Source: Candidatus Accumulibacter sp. UBA704
GTDB lineage: Bacteria; Pseudomonadota; Gammaproteobacteria; Burkholderiales; Rhodocyclaceae
DNA length: 23,771 nt
Reading direction: 5' to 3'
NCBI GenBank assembly: GCA_002304785.1
Contig: DBMG01000101.1
Coordinates: 1-23,771, forward strand
Shown here: in pieces, positions 22,416-23,771 of the stretch
Layout of the letters: the number at the start of each line of letters is the position of its first letter
Position numbering within the stretch: the stretch's first letter is position 1
Position numbers and translations under genes: made by a program
Notes under the pieces: generated by a model
The model's input: only the letters and a program-made list of their open reading frames with translations
Database searches by the model: none
Told to the model about the DNA's origin: nothing

Positions 22416-23771
22416 ATGATCCTCAATCTCTTTTCGTCACGCCCCGACCATCCTCTTGGGGATACCAAGGAGTTGAAGCGCGTTGTCGCCGACCTGCCTC
22501 TCGATGCATTCAAGGCGATTGACGAGATCTACGGCTGGTTCGAGTCCCTGCGGCTGGCCGACGATTTCCGTCTCGACCAGCTGTTCGAAGTGGTGAGCCG
22601 CCTTGACGAGGCCGCGCAACAATCTTTGCGTCGTCTGACGCGGGACTATTTGCAGGCTGCCAGATTGTCGAAAACCGACGAGCGGCGTTTGTGGACGGTC
22701 TGTTTCAACTACTGGGGCGAGGTTTCCGGGCTGTACGCCCGTTGTGTCGAGCGTTACCGCAGGAATCCCAAGGACAAAGGCAGCGAGGCTTTCAAGGACG
22801 ATTTGCCCCTTGCCGCAACCCGCCTGCTGGCGGCGCGTTCGAGCCAGCTCAAATGGATCGAGTACCGTTACGGAGCGATTGGCGAGGATCTGTGGCTGGG
22901 GATCGGGCGTCCTTATCTGGTTGCCGAGGCGGATGGGTTTGCCCAGAAGCCGGTACAGATCTATCCGGGCACGATGGGGATGACCAGTGTTGCCCAGCAA
23001 TATCTGCAGGTGCTGGTCCGAGCCTCGTCGTCGATGGGTACCCTGTTGCCCATCGAGATCGAACTGGCGGACCGGCTGATTGCGCATTTCCTGCCCGGAT
23101 TCGTCTTCGCCAGTACGTGTCTGCCGGGGAGCGTCTATTGGGTCGATGCCGCGGCCGGTTCGCCGCCGACGAGGCTGGCGCGGCCGCCGGCGCAAGTGGC
23201 GGCCTCCCTGCGCTTTTTCCATCCCGGCACGGTGCCGCAGGCGTTGAACGACTTGCTGCACGCGGTCGAACGCGGGTCAGTTCCGTCTGACATGAATCTT
23301 GGTGGCGAATACCCGACGGCAACGGTGCTCAAGGTGCTGCAACATTTGTCCTTGTACTGGGCGCCCAAGCCTCCGCAACGGGAGCACGTCCGCCACGCCG
23401 TAAAGACCCGCATTTCCGTGCTGCATGGGTTTGACGATTGCCTGACGGTCTTTGCCGGCAATGTCGCCCGCCTGGGAATCGAACGTTCGGCGGAAAGCTG
23501 GGTCGTCGAAAACGTCAGTCTTGGTGGGTTCTGCGCGGGGGCCGAGAGTATCGGCGACTGGCTGAAAATCGGTGTCCTCCTGTGTATCCAGCCGGAAGGA
23601 GGCGACAACTGGGTTCTGGGGATGGTCAGACGCTACAGCGTAACGCCTGACGCGAGCGCCAGCATCGGCATCCAGACGCTTTCCAGGAACGCGCAAAGCA
23701 TCGAGCTTCACCCGCGGACGTCGGGGTTTTCGGCGGCGGACGCCATTCCGGGCATCTGGCTGCGCGAGGAG
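22416..23771 (+). CDS. Unknown protein with PilZ-like C-terminal region (3' truncated by window)
   Basis: The frame is open from ATG 22416 to the window edge, giving 452 residues and no stop. I do not recognise the N-terminal part: it is about 310 residues, mostly helical, with no signal peptide or TM segment (LPLDAFKAIDEIYGWFESL near 28-46, then QQSLRRLTRDYL). The C-terminal part has RxxxR (Arg322 to Arg326) and, about 40 residues on, NVSLGG (366-371), which resembles the RxxxR and D/NxSxxG motifs that bind c-di-GMP in PilZ domains. The spacing is a little longer than usual. If the PilZ call holds it is a c-di-GMP effector, and the window also has a c-di-GMP cyclase. The ribosome site (ACGGGG) is weak. 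Confidence 0.65.
   Translation, partial: MILNLFSSRPDHPLGDTKELKRVVADLPLDAFKAIDEIYGWFESLRLADDFRLDQLFEVVSRLDEAAQQSLRRLTRDYLQAARLSKTDERRLWTVCFNYWGEVSGLYARCVERYRRNPKDKGSEAFKDDLPLAATRLLAARSSQLKWIEYRYGAIGEDLWLGIGRPYLVAEADGFAQKPVQIYPGTMGMTSVAQQYLQVLVRASSSMGTLLPIEIELADRLIAHFLPGFVFASTCLPGSVYWVDAAAGSPPTRLARPPAQVAASLRFFHPGTVPQALNDLLHAVERGSVPSDMNLGGEYPTATVLKVLQHLSLYWAPKPPQREHVRHAVKTRISVLHGFDDCLTVFAGNVARLGIERSAESWVVENVSLGGFCAGAESIGDWLKIGVLLCIQPEGGDNWVLGMVRRYSVTPDASASIGIQTLSRNAQSIELHPRTSGFSAADAIPGIWLREE

Overview
The window looks like chromosomal core DNA of a GC-rich betaproteobacterium, probably Rhodocyclales-like. I base this on the protein families and gene neighbourhoods (MetG next to a divergent Mrp/ApbC and Dcd, a DnaE C-terminus, a DUF3862-type lipoprotein), not on any database search. 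I see no tRNA, rRNA, CRISPR array, insertion sequence or phage gene. There is no gene-free stretch longer than about 300 bases; gaps are at most about 170 bases.

Layout. Bases 1-3219 (+) hold the end of dnaE, a small BamE/DUF3862-like lipoprotein and a two-TM potassium channel with two RCK units. Bases 3249-6710 (-) hold a glycine-zipper envelope protein, a typical 2-Cys peroxiredoxin followed by two overlapping hairpins, and a membrane-bound triple-PAS diguanylate cyclase. Bases 6861-16743 (-) form one tight gene string: metG, a 90-residue two-TM protein, a six-gene hydrogenase-4/complex-I-like set (hyfB, C, E, F, G, I order) and an acylphosphatase. Nearly every junction is a 1- or 4-base stop/start overlap. 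Bases 16874-20968 (+) hold apbC/mrp, dcd and a large PLP-dependent basic amino acid decarboxylase. Bases 20947-22243 (-) hold thyA and folA, with the end of folA overlapping the end of the decarboxylase gene. Bases 22416-23771 (+) hold the start of a cytoplasmic protein with a PilZ-like C-terminal region, cut by the window edge.

The most notable system is the hyf-like operon. Its large subunit aligns with HycE/HyfG, but all four cysteines that hold the NiFe site are replaced, while the small subunit keeps the cysteines for the proximal [4Fe-4S] cluster. The operon carries no ferredoxin-like subunit (HyfA or HyfH type), no HyfD and no maturation genes. It therefore fits the poorly understood energy-converting-hydrogenase-related (Ehr) complexes: a membrane ion-pumping module with a single FeS subunit and a non-hydrogenase large subunit. 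Its redox partner and reaction are unknown. The coupled acylphosphatase and the small membrane protein are candidate accessory parts.

Other themes are nucleotide metabolism (dcd, thyA, folA, dnaE) and a possible c-di-GMP theme (the cyclase and the PilZ-like protein). A heptad-built hairpin lies between dcd and the decarboxylase gene.
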